DNA of 64,000 nt from Acidobacteriaceae bacterium KBS 83 (lineage in GTDB: Bacteria > Acidobacteriota > Terriglobia > Terriglobales > Acidobacteriaceae). Below the pieces are notes generated by a model. The model worked only from the letters and a program-made list of their open reading frames with translations. It was not told the origin of the DNA and made no database searches. Of this stretch, positions 19,137 through 29,712 are shown piece by piece; position 1 is the stretch's first letter; each line of letters opens with the position of its first letter. The position numbers were made by a program, and so were the translations under genes. The stretch spans positions 344,789 through 408,788 of the forward strand of contig KB906736.1 in NCBI GenBank assembly GCA_000381585.1. Reading direction: 5' to 3'.

Positions 19137-21695
19137 TTATTCGTTGCGCAGTGCCTGTACCGGTTCGATCGATGCCGCGCGCCGTGCCGGAACGAGCGCG
19201 GCGAGTACTGCCGCAATGACGAGCGTGCCGAACGCGCCGCCGAGGATCAGCGGGTTATAGGTGCTGACGTTGTATAGATGAGCCGCCAGCAGCCGGCCCA
19301 GGCCGAGCGCCAGAGGCACACCGAGTATGAGGCCGACCAGAACCTGGGACAGCGCGCGCTTCAAGACCTCGCGCAGAACATCGCCTCGATCTGCACCCAG
19401 CGCCATGCGCAGCCCCACCTCGGGCGTGCGCCGTTCCACGGTGTATGCCGTGACGCCGTAGATGCCAATGGCCGCCAGCAGCAGAGCCACCAGGCCAAAG
19501 GCTGTCGTGAGCTGCGCCAGCATCTCCGGCTGGTTGAAGTTCGCATTTATCTGCGTCTCGAGCGAATCGATGCGGGTGATGGGAAGACTGGGATCGATGT
19601 TTCCAATCGCCTTGCGCAGCGCGGCAGCCATCTCCGCCTCACCGCCCTGGTAGTGAACGACGATGTCTTTCGGGAAGCGGACGCGTTCTGTGGCGACCCG
19701 TTCCTCCTCCTCAAAGACTTCCGCCGGCTGGGCCATTGGCATGAACACCATGGGCAACTGCGGCTGATCGGGGTTTTCATATTTCGTGTCGTCTGCCACA
19801 CCGACAATCTCGAACTCGTTCGGGTCACGCTGGTTCAGGCCAAAGTGCGCGCCCAACGGCGGCTTCCCTTTGAGGAAATGCGCGACGAATGCCTGATTTA
19901 CTACAGCAACACGGCGCGTCGTGGGCGTATCGCTCTCCGACAATCCACGTCCCGCAACGACATTCGTACCCACAGCAGCGAAGTAGCCGGGGCTCACATA
20001 ATCGAAGGTCGTCCGATAGTAGTTGTTGGTGAACTCGGGCGGTGGCGGGGGGGCGCCCGGCAGATAGGTCAGATCGTGCCAGCCGTCCTGCGAGAGCGGG
20101 CTAAACGTCGCATAGCCGAGGTCGACCACGCCCGGCGTCTGCCGCAACTGCGTATCGAACTTGCGCTCCAGCTCGGCAAGCCTGGTGATGTCATAGTTCG
20201 CGGCAACTGGATTGACGCCGATGACCAGCCTGCCAGATGTCGCAAGATGCAGGTTCTGGTTTTCCAGCGCGCGCAGGCTTAACGTCAGCAGGCCCGCCGT
20301 CGAAAGCAGCGCCAGCGAGAGGGCCGCCTGCAGCACCACCAGCGCCTTCTGCGGCCATGCCGTCTTGTCGCCCGCCGTCCGGCTGGCACCGCGCAATGCT
20401 TCGATTGGATCGAAATGCGATGTGATCCATGCCGGCACACAGCCGAAGAGCACTCCGGCAATCACCGCGATGGTCACTGCGAACCCGAAGACCGGCAGCG
20501 AAACCGTGGTCGAGAAGGGCGAGGAATGCGTGCCGGCCAGCACCATTGCTAGCATGGCGCGTGCGCCGAAGACAGCAAACAGCAGAGCCACTGCACTGCC
20601 GGCGAGCGCTATGACCAGGCTCTCCACGAGCGTCTGTCGGATCAGGCGGCCGCGCTGCGCACCCAGCGCCAGAGATACCGCCGTCTGCTGCCGGTGCGCC
20701 ATGCCGCGCACCAGCATCAGATTCGCCAGGTTCGCGCAGACAATCAGCAGCACAAAGCCGGCAATCATCAGCAGGAGTCGCAGCCCCGAGGCGTAGCTAT
20801 CGCGGAGCTCGCTGATGCCGGTCGCCGCCGGTATCCATTCCGTGCGCTGCCGGGGAATGGCAGAACTCTGGCCTGCTCCGAGCGTATCCAGATGCGCGCG
20901 CATCCATCCCTGAAGCAATCCGGTAGTCGCCGCGTCGATTCCCGCGGGCTTTGTGCCCGCTTCCGCGCGGCCAATTAGATAGAGCCAGTATTCACTCGGA
21001 TGGTCCATCGCGTCGATATTGGTCAGCATCGGCTCGAAGGCCAGCGGCGCCCAGATCTCCGGCGTGTCCGCGTCGAGCCGAGTCCCAAAGAAGCCCGCCG
21101 GCATGATGCCCACCACGGTCATCGCGCGGTTATTGACCATCAGCGTGGAGCCGACCGTATCCGCTGCGCCGCCGAAGCGCCGCTGCCACAGGTTGTAGGT
21201 CAGCACCACGCGTGGTTGCGTGCCGCGCTGGTCATCGGAGGGTTGAAGCGCGCGTCCCTGCGCGGCTGTCACGCCGAGCGTCGAAAAGTAATTCCCCGAA
21301 ACAAACTGCACCTGTGCCGGCACTGCGGCTTCTGTACTGTTCTGTGGCCGCATACCCACCGGCCGCTGTCCTGCCTCGACAGCGGCCATGCTCGAGAAGC
21401 CGCTGAGATGGCTGCGGAAGTTCAGATACTGGTCATAGGAGAACAGGGTCCAGTCGCCGAACAGGCTGCCGTGGTTGTAGCAGCAGTCGTAACGAGCTCC
21501 CAGCTTATAGAGCTGCTCCGGAGCCTGAACCGGAAGCGGCCGCAGCATGACCTGATAGATCAGCGTGAAGATGGCGGTGGTCGCGCCAACCCCCAGCGCC
21601 AGCGTCAGTACCGCTGTGACGGCGAAGCCCGGCGAGCGGCGAAGCTGCCGCAAAGCGTAACGAAGGTTCTGCAAGAGCTGCTGGGTGAGTTGCAC
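19137..21695 (-). CDS. ADOP-type ABC permease (second of five, Cys-Cys type)
   Basis: This 852-residue permease has complete two-half architecture. An N-terminal amphipathic lead LRYALRQLRRSPGFAV precedes helix one (about residues 23-50). The periplasmic domain carries a Cys-Cys pair at about 71-72 (ARYDCCYN). FtsX helices lie about 305-430, the second half starts near 450, FtsX helices follow at about 715-840, and the end is ARRAASIEPVQALRNE. A proline run (APPPPPEF) lies in the second periplasmic domain around residue 550. The gene starts 21 bases after the first permease stop, with GGAGGAGCCC ahead of the ATG. It lies 32 bases before the next gene. It is closest in layout to the permeases at 14155 and 21717. 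Confidence 0.9.
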   Translation of the reverse strand: MQLTQQLLQNLRYALRQLRRSPGFAVTAVLTLALGVGATTAIFTLIYQVMLRPLPVQAPEQLYKLGARYDCCYNHGSLFGDWTLFSYDQYLNFRSHLSGFSSMAAVEAGQRPVGMRPQNSTEAAVPAQVQFVSGNYFSTLGVTAAQGRALQPSDDQRGTQPRVVLTYNLWQRRFGGAADTVGSTLMVNNRAMTVVGIMPAGFFGTRLDADTPEIWAPLAFEPMLTNIDAMDHPSEYWLYLIGRAEAGTKPAGIDAATTGLLQGWMRAHLDTLGAGQSSAIPRQRTEWIPAATGISELRDSYASGLRLLLMIAGFVLLIVCANLANLMLVRGMAHRQQTAVSLALGAQRGRLIRQTLVESLVIALAGSAVALLFAVFGARAMLAMVLAGTHSSPFSTTVSLPVFGFAVTIAVIAGVLFGCVPAWITSHFDPIEALRGASRTAGDKTAWPQKALVVLQAALSLALLSTAGLLTLSLRALENQNLHLATSGRLVIGVNPVAANYDITRLAELERKFDTQLRQTPGVVDLGYATFSPLSQDGWHDLTYLPGAPPPPPEFTNNYYRTTFDYVSPGYFAAVGTNVVAGRGLSESDTPTTRRVAVVNQAFVAHFLKGKPPLGAHFGLNQRDPNEFEIVGVADDTKYENPDQPQLPMVFMPMAQPAEVFEEEERVATERVRFPKDIVVHYQGGEAEMAAALRKAIGNIDPSLPITRIDSLETQINANFNQPEMLAQLTTAFGLVALLLAAIGIYGVTAYTVERRTPEVGLRMALGADRGDVLREVLKRALSQVLVGLILGVPLALGLGRLLAAHLYNVSTYNPLILGGAFGTLVIAAVLAALVPARRAASIEPVQALRNE

Positions 21696-21716
21696 GGGCT
21701 CCTCCTTTCGGTTTGG

Positions 21717-24263
21717 TTATTCCATACGGAGCGCGACCATCGGCTCGATGGAGGCCGCGCGTCTTGCCGGCACGAAGGCCGCTGCGGCCGCTGCGAGCGA
21801 AAGCATAAGCAGCGTGATGAGGGCCACTGGCGCATCAAATGCGCCGACGCCGTAGAGACGCTGGGCCATCAAACGGCCTGCGCCATAGGCGAGGGGTACC
21901 CCGATGGCGAGTCCGATGAAGCACTGCAGAAGCGAGCGCTTCAACACGTCACGCAGGATGCTCGGCCGGTCTGCGCCGAGCGCCATGCGCACGCCGATCT
22001 CACCCGTGCGACGCTCTACTGAATATGCGGTCACGCCGTAGAGGCCGATCGATGCGAGGATGAGAGCCACCACACCGAAAAGCGAGGTGAGCCGCGCCAG
22101 CAGCTCGTCCTCATTAAAGTTTGTCGAGACCTGATAGGCGAAGGTGTGGAAGTACTGCGGCGTCAAGAGTGGATTGACGTCTGCGAAAGCTCGCCTCGTC
22201 TCGGCTTCCAACGTCGCCGGTGTCGAATTGGCGACATCGAGCACGACCTGGCCGGCATAGTGACCCAACGGCTCAAATGGCTTGGACTCGGGTTTGAAAA
22301 CCTCCGAGGTCTGGGCAAAGGGTATGTAGTACATGGGAGGCGGTGGCACATTCGGGTCCTGATGTTTCGTGTTTTCCACGATGCCGACAATCTCGAATTG
22401 CGACCGGAGCTCTCGTTCGAGCCCAAAATGCTGACCGATCGCCTTGCCGTGGTAATAGCGGTCCGCAAAAACCTGGTTGACGATTGCTACTTTGCGCGTG
22501 TGGTTGTCGTCGCTATCGGTAAAGAACCGTCCTGTGCGCAGCTTGGCGCCGATCGCATCGAAATACTGCGGGCTGATCCGGATCCAGGTTGCGACATACC
22601 AGTCACTGTCCGGCTGCGGATCAGGTTGCCCTGGGATGAAGATGCCGCCATTCCAGTTGTCGTGGCTGAGAGGCGTATAGAGGGCAAACGCGGCTTTCTG
22701 CGCGCCGGGAATCTGCAGCAACCGCGCGTGCAGCTTGCGATACAGATCGTCGGTTTGGGCCGGCTTATATCCCGCGAGGTAGGGATCAATGCCCACGATG
22801 TAGCGGTCCCTCACCTGAAAGCCGAAGTCCTGCTTCTGCAGATTGTTCAGGCTGCGCAGCAGCAGTCCCGCGGCGCAGAGCAATACAACTGAGAGCGCGG
22901 CCTGGGTGACGACCAGCACACGCTGGACCGTCGAGCTCGAGTCTTTCATCGTGCGCGAGGTGCCACGGATGGCAGACGCCGGATCTGTCTTCGTCGAGAT
23001 CCAGGCCGGAATGATCGCGCAAAGAATCGCCGTGACGAACGCGGCTAGGACAGCAAATCCCAGCACCGGCAGTGAGGGATTGACGCTGACCGGAACATAG
23101 TCCGAACCGCGGAAGGCCAGGCTCAACACGGAATGTGCGACGAAATACGCAATCGCGATAGCACCTGCACCGCCGATCAATGCCAGCAATATGCTGGACA
23201 CCATGGCCTGCCGTACAAGCTGACCGCGTGTCGCGCCAAGCGCAATGCGGACGGCCTGCTGCTGCCGTTCAGCCGTTGAGCGTACCAATAGCAGGTTGGC
23301 CACATTGGCACACACAATCAGCAGCACAAAACCGGCGGCCCACATCAACAGTTTCAGGCCGCGGCCGTAATTTTCCGCAACCGTATTCACACCCGCTCTC
23401 GCCGAGGAAAGCTGCGTCTTCTGCCGGTCAATTTGCGCGCGTTCCGCGGCATTGAGCGTGTCGCGGCCGCGCAACCACTGCCGCAACTCCAGATTGAGCT
23501 GTGCATTCACCTGATCCAGGTTGGCGTCCGGCGCAAGCCGGCCCACAACATCCAGCCAGTGCGTATCGGGATGATGGGTGTGCGCCGCATCTGCACCGGT
23601 AAACTTCGTCTCCTGGTTCAGCGCGAGCCACAGCTCCGGCGGATCGGACTGCACGATCTCGCCCTGATACTCCGGCGCCGTCACGCCAATGATCGTCACC
23701 ACGACGCCATTCATGGAGAAGGTCGAGCCGATGATGTGCGGATCCAGGCCAAGGCGCCGCTGCCACATGCGATAGCTGATCACTGCAACCGGCGGCGCAC
23801 CTTCGGTATCGTCCGACGGCTGGATCGGACGGCCGAGCGCCAGCGGCACGCCCAGGGTGGAAAACTCGTTGCCCGCCACGAACCGGCCTGCCACCGTATC
23901 CGGCGGATGCGGATCGCCAACGCGGCGCGTCAATAGAGATGTAGTGAAGGACTGGAATGCGGTCAGGCTTTCAAATCCCTTAGTGTGATCGCGGAAGTAC
24001 AGATATAGATCGTTCGAAAATATGCGCCACTCATCGCCCTGCATGCCGCCGTAGTTGCAGCAGGTGGGCTCCTTGCCAATCATGTAGAGGCGCGAGGCAT
24101 GCTGGACGGGCAGCGCCTTCAACATCGTGTTGTAGATGAGCGTGAAAATGGCGGTCGTCGCGCCGATGCCAAGGGAGAGCGTCAGCGCCGCCGTAATGGC
24201 GAAGCCGGGATTGCGGCGGAACTGCCGCAATGCATATTGCACATCTTTCAGTAACTTACCCAT
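21717..24263 (-). CDS. ADOP-type ABC permease (first of five, Cys-Cys type)
   Basis: This 848-residue permease is the first of the five. Lead VQYALRQFRRNPGFAI, helix one (about 20-46), a Cys-Cys pair at about 68-69 (KEPTCCNY), FtsX helices about 305-430, a second periplasmic domain about 480-690 and FtsX helices about 710-835 ending in ARRAASIEPMVALRME. The residue numbering of the Cys pair is identical to that in the permease at 14155. GGGAGAG stands seven bases before the ATG. Between this gene and the ATPase upstream is a 96-base gap holding a strong hairpin (24299-24324). Because that hairpin has no T-run it more likely shapes the mRNA than stops transcription. Confidence 0.9.
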   Translation of the reverse strand: MGKLLKDVQYALRQFRRNPGFAITAALTLSLGIGATTAIFTLIYNTMLKALPVQHASRLYMIGKEPTCCNYGGMQGDEWRIFSNDLYLYFRDHTKGFESLTAFQSFTTSLLTRRVGDPHPPDTVAGRFVAGNEFSTLGVPLALGRPIQPSDDTEGAPPVAVISYRMWQRRLGLDPHIIGSTFSMNGVVVTIIGVTAPEYQGEIVQSDPPELWLALNQETKFTGADAAHTHHPDTHWLDVVGRLAPDANLDQVNAQLNLELRQWLRGRDTLNAAERAQIDRQKTQLSSARAGVNTVAENYGRGLKLLMWAAGFVLLIVCANVANLLLVRSTAERQQQAVRIALGATRGQLVRQAMVSSILLALIGGAGAIAIAYFVAHSVLSLAFRGSDYVPVSVNPSLPVLGFAVLAAFVTAILCAIIPAWISTKTDPASAIRGTSRTMKDSSSTVQRVLVVTQAALSVVLLCAAGLLLRSLNNLQKQDFGFQVRDRYIVGIDPYLAGYKPAQTDDLYRKLHARLLQIPGAQKAAFALYTPLSHDNWNGGIFIPGQPDPQPDSDWYVATWIRISPQYFDAIGAKLRTGRFFTDSDDNHTRKVAIVNQVFADRYYHGKAIGQHFGLERELRSQFEIVGIVENTKHQDPNVPPPPMYYIPFAQTSEVFKPESKPFEPLGHYAGQVVLDVANSTPATLEAETRRAFADVNPLLTPQYFHTFAYQVSTNFNEDELLARLTSLFGVVALILASIGLYGVTAYSVERRTGEIGVRMALGADRPSILRDVLKRSLLQCFIGLAIGVPLAYGAGRLMAQRLYGVGAFDAPVALITLLMLSLAAAAAAFVPARRAASIEPMVALRME

Positions 24264-24298
24264 TCGAGCTCTCCCTTAACGCCCGCCTCGATGCAGGA

Positions 24299-24324
24299 GG
24301 CCGGAGTCTGGACACACTCCGGCC
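24299..24324 (-). repeat. Intercistronic hairpin between ATPase and permease genes
   Basis: GGCCGGAGT (24299-24307) and ACTCCGGCC (24316-24324) form a 9-bp GC-rich stem with an 8-base loop. On the transcribed minus strand no T-run follows. It lies inside the operon, after the ATPase stop and 36 bases before the first permease ATG. The stem sequence belongs to the same GGCCGGAG family as the terminators at 26832, 51961 and 55860. Confidence 0.75.
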
Positions 24325-24359
24325 TGCTTCCGGCACAACCGGCCTGATTCGGCGCAGTG

Positions 24360-25085
24360 CTACTGGACCTGCAGCAACTGCTCCGGCGACAACTCTCCTT
24401 CGGCAATCACCTTGCCGTCGAAGAGATGCACCTGGCGATCTGCATGGCGAGCGAAGCGTGGATCGTGCGTCACCATGCAGATGGTCGCGCCCTCTTTGTG
24501 CAGTTCGGAGAGCAGCTCCATCACGGCTTCGCCGTTCTTCGAGTCCAGGTTTCCGGTAGGCTCGTCGGCCAGCAGGATGGACGGCGAACCAGCCAACGCG
24601 CGGGCCACAGCGACACGCTGCTGCTGACCGCCGGAGAGCTGCGAGGGATAGTGGCGCATGCGGTGCGCCATGCCCACCCGCTCGAGCGACTCCTGCACGC
24701 GGCGCTTACGATCTGCCGCCGGCATGCCGGAGCGGTAAGTCAGCGGCAGCTCCACATTCTCGGCCACGGTGAGGTCGCCGATCAGGTTGAAGCTCTGGAA
24801 GATGAAGCCGATCTCCTGGTTGCGGATGCGCGAGCGCTCGGCGAAGCTCAGGTTCTCCACCGGCTTGCTGTTCAACTGGTAGCGCCCGTTGGTCGGCGTG
24901 TCCAGCAGTCCGATAATCGAGAGCAACGTCGACTTGCCGCAACCTGACGGCCCGGACATGGCGACATAATCGCCGCGCATGATCGCCAGATGCACGCCGG
25001 AAAGCGCGTGTGTCTCAATCTCGTCCGTGTAGAAGACCTTGGTCAGCGCCTCGATCTGTATCAGTGGCTGTGCTGTTTCGTCCAT
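24360..25085 (-). CDS. MacB/LolD-type ABC transporter ATP-binding protein (first ATPase)
   Basis: This 241-residue stand-alone ATPase has Walker A GPSGCGKST (about residues 43-51), Q-loop region FQSFNLIGDLTVAENV, signature LSGGQQQRVAVARAL (about 149-163), Walker B ILLADEPTGNLDSKNG (about 169-184) and H-loop VTHDPRFA. This is the MacB/LolD/FtsE-like family that energises conformational pulling by MacB-type permeases rather than solute channelling. It lies 35 bases after the adaptor gene and precedes the five permeases, matching the macA-macB order with the permease part split off and multiplied. Together with the ATPase at 10940 it brackets the permease run. Confidence 0.94.
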   Translation of the reverse strand: MDETAQPLIQIEALTKVFYTDEIETHALSGVHLAIMRGDYVAMSGPSGCGKSTLLSIIGLLDTPTNGRYQLNSKPVENLSFAERSRIRNQEIGFIFQSFNLIGDLTVAENVELPLTYRSGMPAADRKRRVQESLERVGMAHRMRHYPSQLSGGQQQRVAVARALAGSPSILLADEPTGNLDSKNGEAVMELLSELHKEGATICMVTHDPRFARHADRQVHLFDGKVIAEGELSPEQLLQVQ

Positions 25086-25120
25086 GGTTAGCCTCGTGTT
25101 CCTTCCATTCCTAAAGTTGA

Positions 25121-26377
25121 TTACTCCAGCCGGATGCGGTCCACCTGGTCCCAGCGGGACATGTCGGACAGGATGACGGTATCTCCCTCTTTGAGCCCAC
25201 TGAGCACCTGAATAGCATTTACCGAGGCGCGTCCCACCTTCACCGGGGCACGGTTCGCGTACTTACCATCGAGGCTCAGCTTGAACAAGCTGATGGTCGA
25301 GTCTTCATTGCCAAACGCCGGCCGGCCGACATAGAGAACATCCGTGAGCCGCTGCAGATCGATCTGCCCGTCCACGCTCAAGTCCGGCCGCTCACCCTCG
25401 ACAAAGCCATTCAATGCCACGTCTACCGTGACCGTGCCATTGTGCACGCCCGGATCGATGCGCTGCACCGTGCCTTCGATGATGCCGTTGTGGGTATCGA
25501 TCGCAGCCGGTTGGCCGGTCTGGATGTCGCGTGCCTGCGTCTCGGGAATGTTGAGCGCTGCCTTCAGCTGATTCTTCACGACCACCTTTGCGAGCATGGT
25601 CCCTGGCGTCACCTGCTGTCCCACAGCCATCGGCAGATCCGTCAGCACGCCGCTGATGCCCGCTTTCACACGCAGCGCATCGAGCTGCTGCTGCTTGAGC
25701 TGGTACATCGCGCGCGCCTGATCCACCTTGGCCTGTGCCACAGCAAGTTGGGTCTCCAGGGCCTTCTCGTTGATGGATACGACATTCTGCTGCATTTGGT
25801 TCTGGGTAGTTAGCCCGTCTGACTTACTCTTCGAGGCCTGGGCCTGAATTCCGGAGATAACGCCCAGTTTGTACAGTGATTCGTCGGTCGACGCCTGCCG
25901 CTTCGCCGTCTCGTAATCGGCATTGGTGGTGGCTGCGGTCGCCTTCTGCGTGGAAAGTGTGCTCTGCAACTGCACCTGGGTATTCTTCAGATCGGCTTCC
26001 GACTCACTGAGCGCGAGCTTCGCGTCCACTGCCTGCTGGGTCACCAGCGGATCGCTCAACTCCATCAGGACGGTATCCGCCTTCACATTCGATCCGGGCA
26101 GCACCAGGATGCGGGTCACCGTCGCCGCCGACTGGGCCGGAATCTGGCGGATCGCGTCTTCGCGGGGAACGAGGGTACCGTTGCCGCGTACCTGCCGGAT
26201 CAAGTTTCCGCGTTTCACCGTGTCGGTCCAGACGACGCTCCGTTCTACGGTTGGCGCAGCCGGCTTTAGCCGCATGACTGCGAAGGTCACGCCGGCAAGG
26301 ACGACGATCGCTGCCGCGATCGTTACGATGCGGCGGCGGTTCTTCTTGGCTTTGATATCTGGGCGAGCGATGTCCAT
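25121..26377 (-). CDS. MacA/HlyD-type periplasmic adaptor protein
   Basis: This 418-residue membrane-fusion protein has one N-terminal transmembrane helix (about residues 17-34, after a Lys/Arg-rich RPDIKAKKNRRR). The biotinyl-lipoyl-like fold is split by a coiled-coil hairpin (about 100-245, rich in Ala, Gln and Lys), followed by beta-barrel and membrane-proximal domains to the end. Such proteins bridge an inner-membrane ABC permease and a TolC channel. It is the first gene of the export operon. ATG 26377 is preceded directly by an in-frame TTG; ATG is chosen. No strong Shine-Dalgarno is visible, which matters for the promoter discussion in this window. Only one adaptor is encoded for five permeases. 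Confidence 0.92.
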   Translation of the reverse strand: MDIARPDIKAKKNRRRIVTIAAAIVVLAGVTFAVMRLKPAAPTVERSVVWTDTVKRGNLIRQVRGNGTLVPREDAIRQIPAQSAATVTRILVLPGSNVKADTVLMELSDPLVTQQAVDAKLALSESEADLKNTQVQLQSTLSTQKATAATTNADYETAKRQASTDESLYKLGVISGIQAQASKSKSDGLTTQNQMQQNVVSINEKALETQLAVAQAKVDQARAMYQLKQQQLDALRVKAGISGVLTDLPMAVGQQVTPGTMLAKVVVKNQLKAALNIPETQARDIQTGQPAAIDTHNGIIEGTVQRIDPGVHNGTVTVDVALNGFVEGERPDLSVDGQIDLQRLTDVLYVGRPAFGNEDSTISLFKLSLDGKYANRAPVKVGRASVNAIQVLSGLKEGDTVILSDMSRWDQVDRIRLE

Positions 26378-26390
26378 CAATGGACTCTAT

Positions 26391-26406
26391 TGCACTTGCC
26401 CGCCCA
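26391..26406 (-). promoter_or_regulatory. Possible sigma-54 -24/-12 promoter
   Basis: On the minus strand TGGGCGGGCAAGTGCA has the GG-N10-GC core and the TGG/TGCA ends of a -24/-12 element. A start about 12 bases beyond the GC would fall around 26380, only about three bases before the adaptor ATG. That would leave almost no leader. Chance matches are common in GC-rich DNA, so this is a weak call, supported mainly by the nearby regulator-like repeats. Confidence 0.25.
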
Positions 26407-26440
26407 TCTTCCAGAGCACCTATAAGTTACTGAAAACAGA

Positions 26441-26519
26441 TGTCTGCGGACAGTCCGGCGGGACGAAGGGTCTGCGGGTAGCTGTCCGGTCGCGCGGGTC
26501 TGCTGTCCATTTCCGGACA
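26441..26519 (-). promoter_or_regulatory. TGTCC/GGACA inverted-repeat array, candidate response-regulator sites
   Basis: A perfect 16-bp element TGTCCATTTCCGGACA lies at 26504-26519. A half site TGTCCGG begins at 26483, placing its centre about 21 bp (two helical turns) from the first. A shorter palindrome TGTCTGCGGACA lies at 26441-26452. The array is 64-142 bases upstream of the adaptor ATG, the usual place for enhancer sites of NtrC-type activators. The likely binder is the sigma-54 response regulator encoded at the end of the same operon; that is inference. Confidence 0.55.
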
Positions 26520-26601
26520 TGTTGCCGGGTCGGATTCTACGACTAAGGATTCATTTCGAAAATGCCCGACTTTCGAGACAATCTCGGGCACTGGAGTGAC
26601 C

Positions 26602-26814
26602 ATGCACGCAATCTCTGCCACAGACCCAAGGCTGAAACTGACGACGCTGCTCAGCAAAGCGCAACGTGAACCAGTGATCATCCGCGATAACCACCGCGAT
26701 ATTGCCGTGATGCTTTCGGCGACGGAGTACCATCGGCTCAACGAGCGCCCGGCCGGGACGCGGCGCATGACCATCGATCCAAAGCTCGCTACTTTGCTAG
26801 ACGAATCCGATTAG
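26602..26814 (+). CDS. Phd/YefM-family antitoxin, without adjacent toxin
   Basis: This 70-residue protein has the Phd/YefM pattern: an N-terminal strand and helix (SATDPRLKLTTLLSKAQREPVIIRDNHRDIAVMLSATEYHRL) that dimerises and binds DNA, then a short polar C-terminal tail that would wrap a toxin. The ATG at 26602 has GGAG five bases upstream; a GTG two codons earlier is less likely. No toxin-like reading frame follows: 68 bases downstream the convergent aceE gene ends. It is divergent from the export operon, so its product could in principle autoregulate this intergenic region. It is either an orphan antitoxin or a stand-alone regulator. Confidence 0.78.
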   Translation: MHAISATDPRLKLTTLLSKAQREPVIIRDNHRDIAVMLSATEYHRLNERPAGTRRMTIDPKLATLLDESD

Positions 26815-26831
26815 ATTTCACTTGCAGATAC

Positions 26832-26860
26832 GAAGGCCGGAGCACGATGCTCCGGCCTTC
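26832..26860. terminator. Bidirectional terminator hairpin
   Basis: GAAGGCCGGAGCA (26832-26844) and TGCTCCGGCCTTC (26848-26860) form a 13-bp stem with a 3-base loop between the convergent antitoxin and aceE genes. T-runs on both sides are weak, but position and stem strength support a shared terminator. Confidence 0.8.
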
Positions 26861-26881
26861 CGTGTGTTCGATGTAAGAAAA

Positions 26882-29551
<2,670 letters not shown>

Positions 29552-29712
29552 CGATCCGGATCACTCACCTGTGGGAATTTGGGTCTTGCCGTGGACTGCG
29601 CCGGGCAGCGTGGACCACTGATCAGTATAGCGTTTGGCAGTCGTACTCATTCGGCCTCAACGCAGAATGATCGGTCTGAACGAGTCGAACGGATTGTTAT
29701 ACTTCAACGCCA

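Noticed and set aside
26440-26500. A second GG-N10-GC match for sigma-54 inside the repeat array (CGGACAGCTACCCGCA)
   Set aside because: It overlaps the proposed regulator half site and matches the -24/-12 consensus worse; such cores arise often by chance at this GC content.
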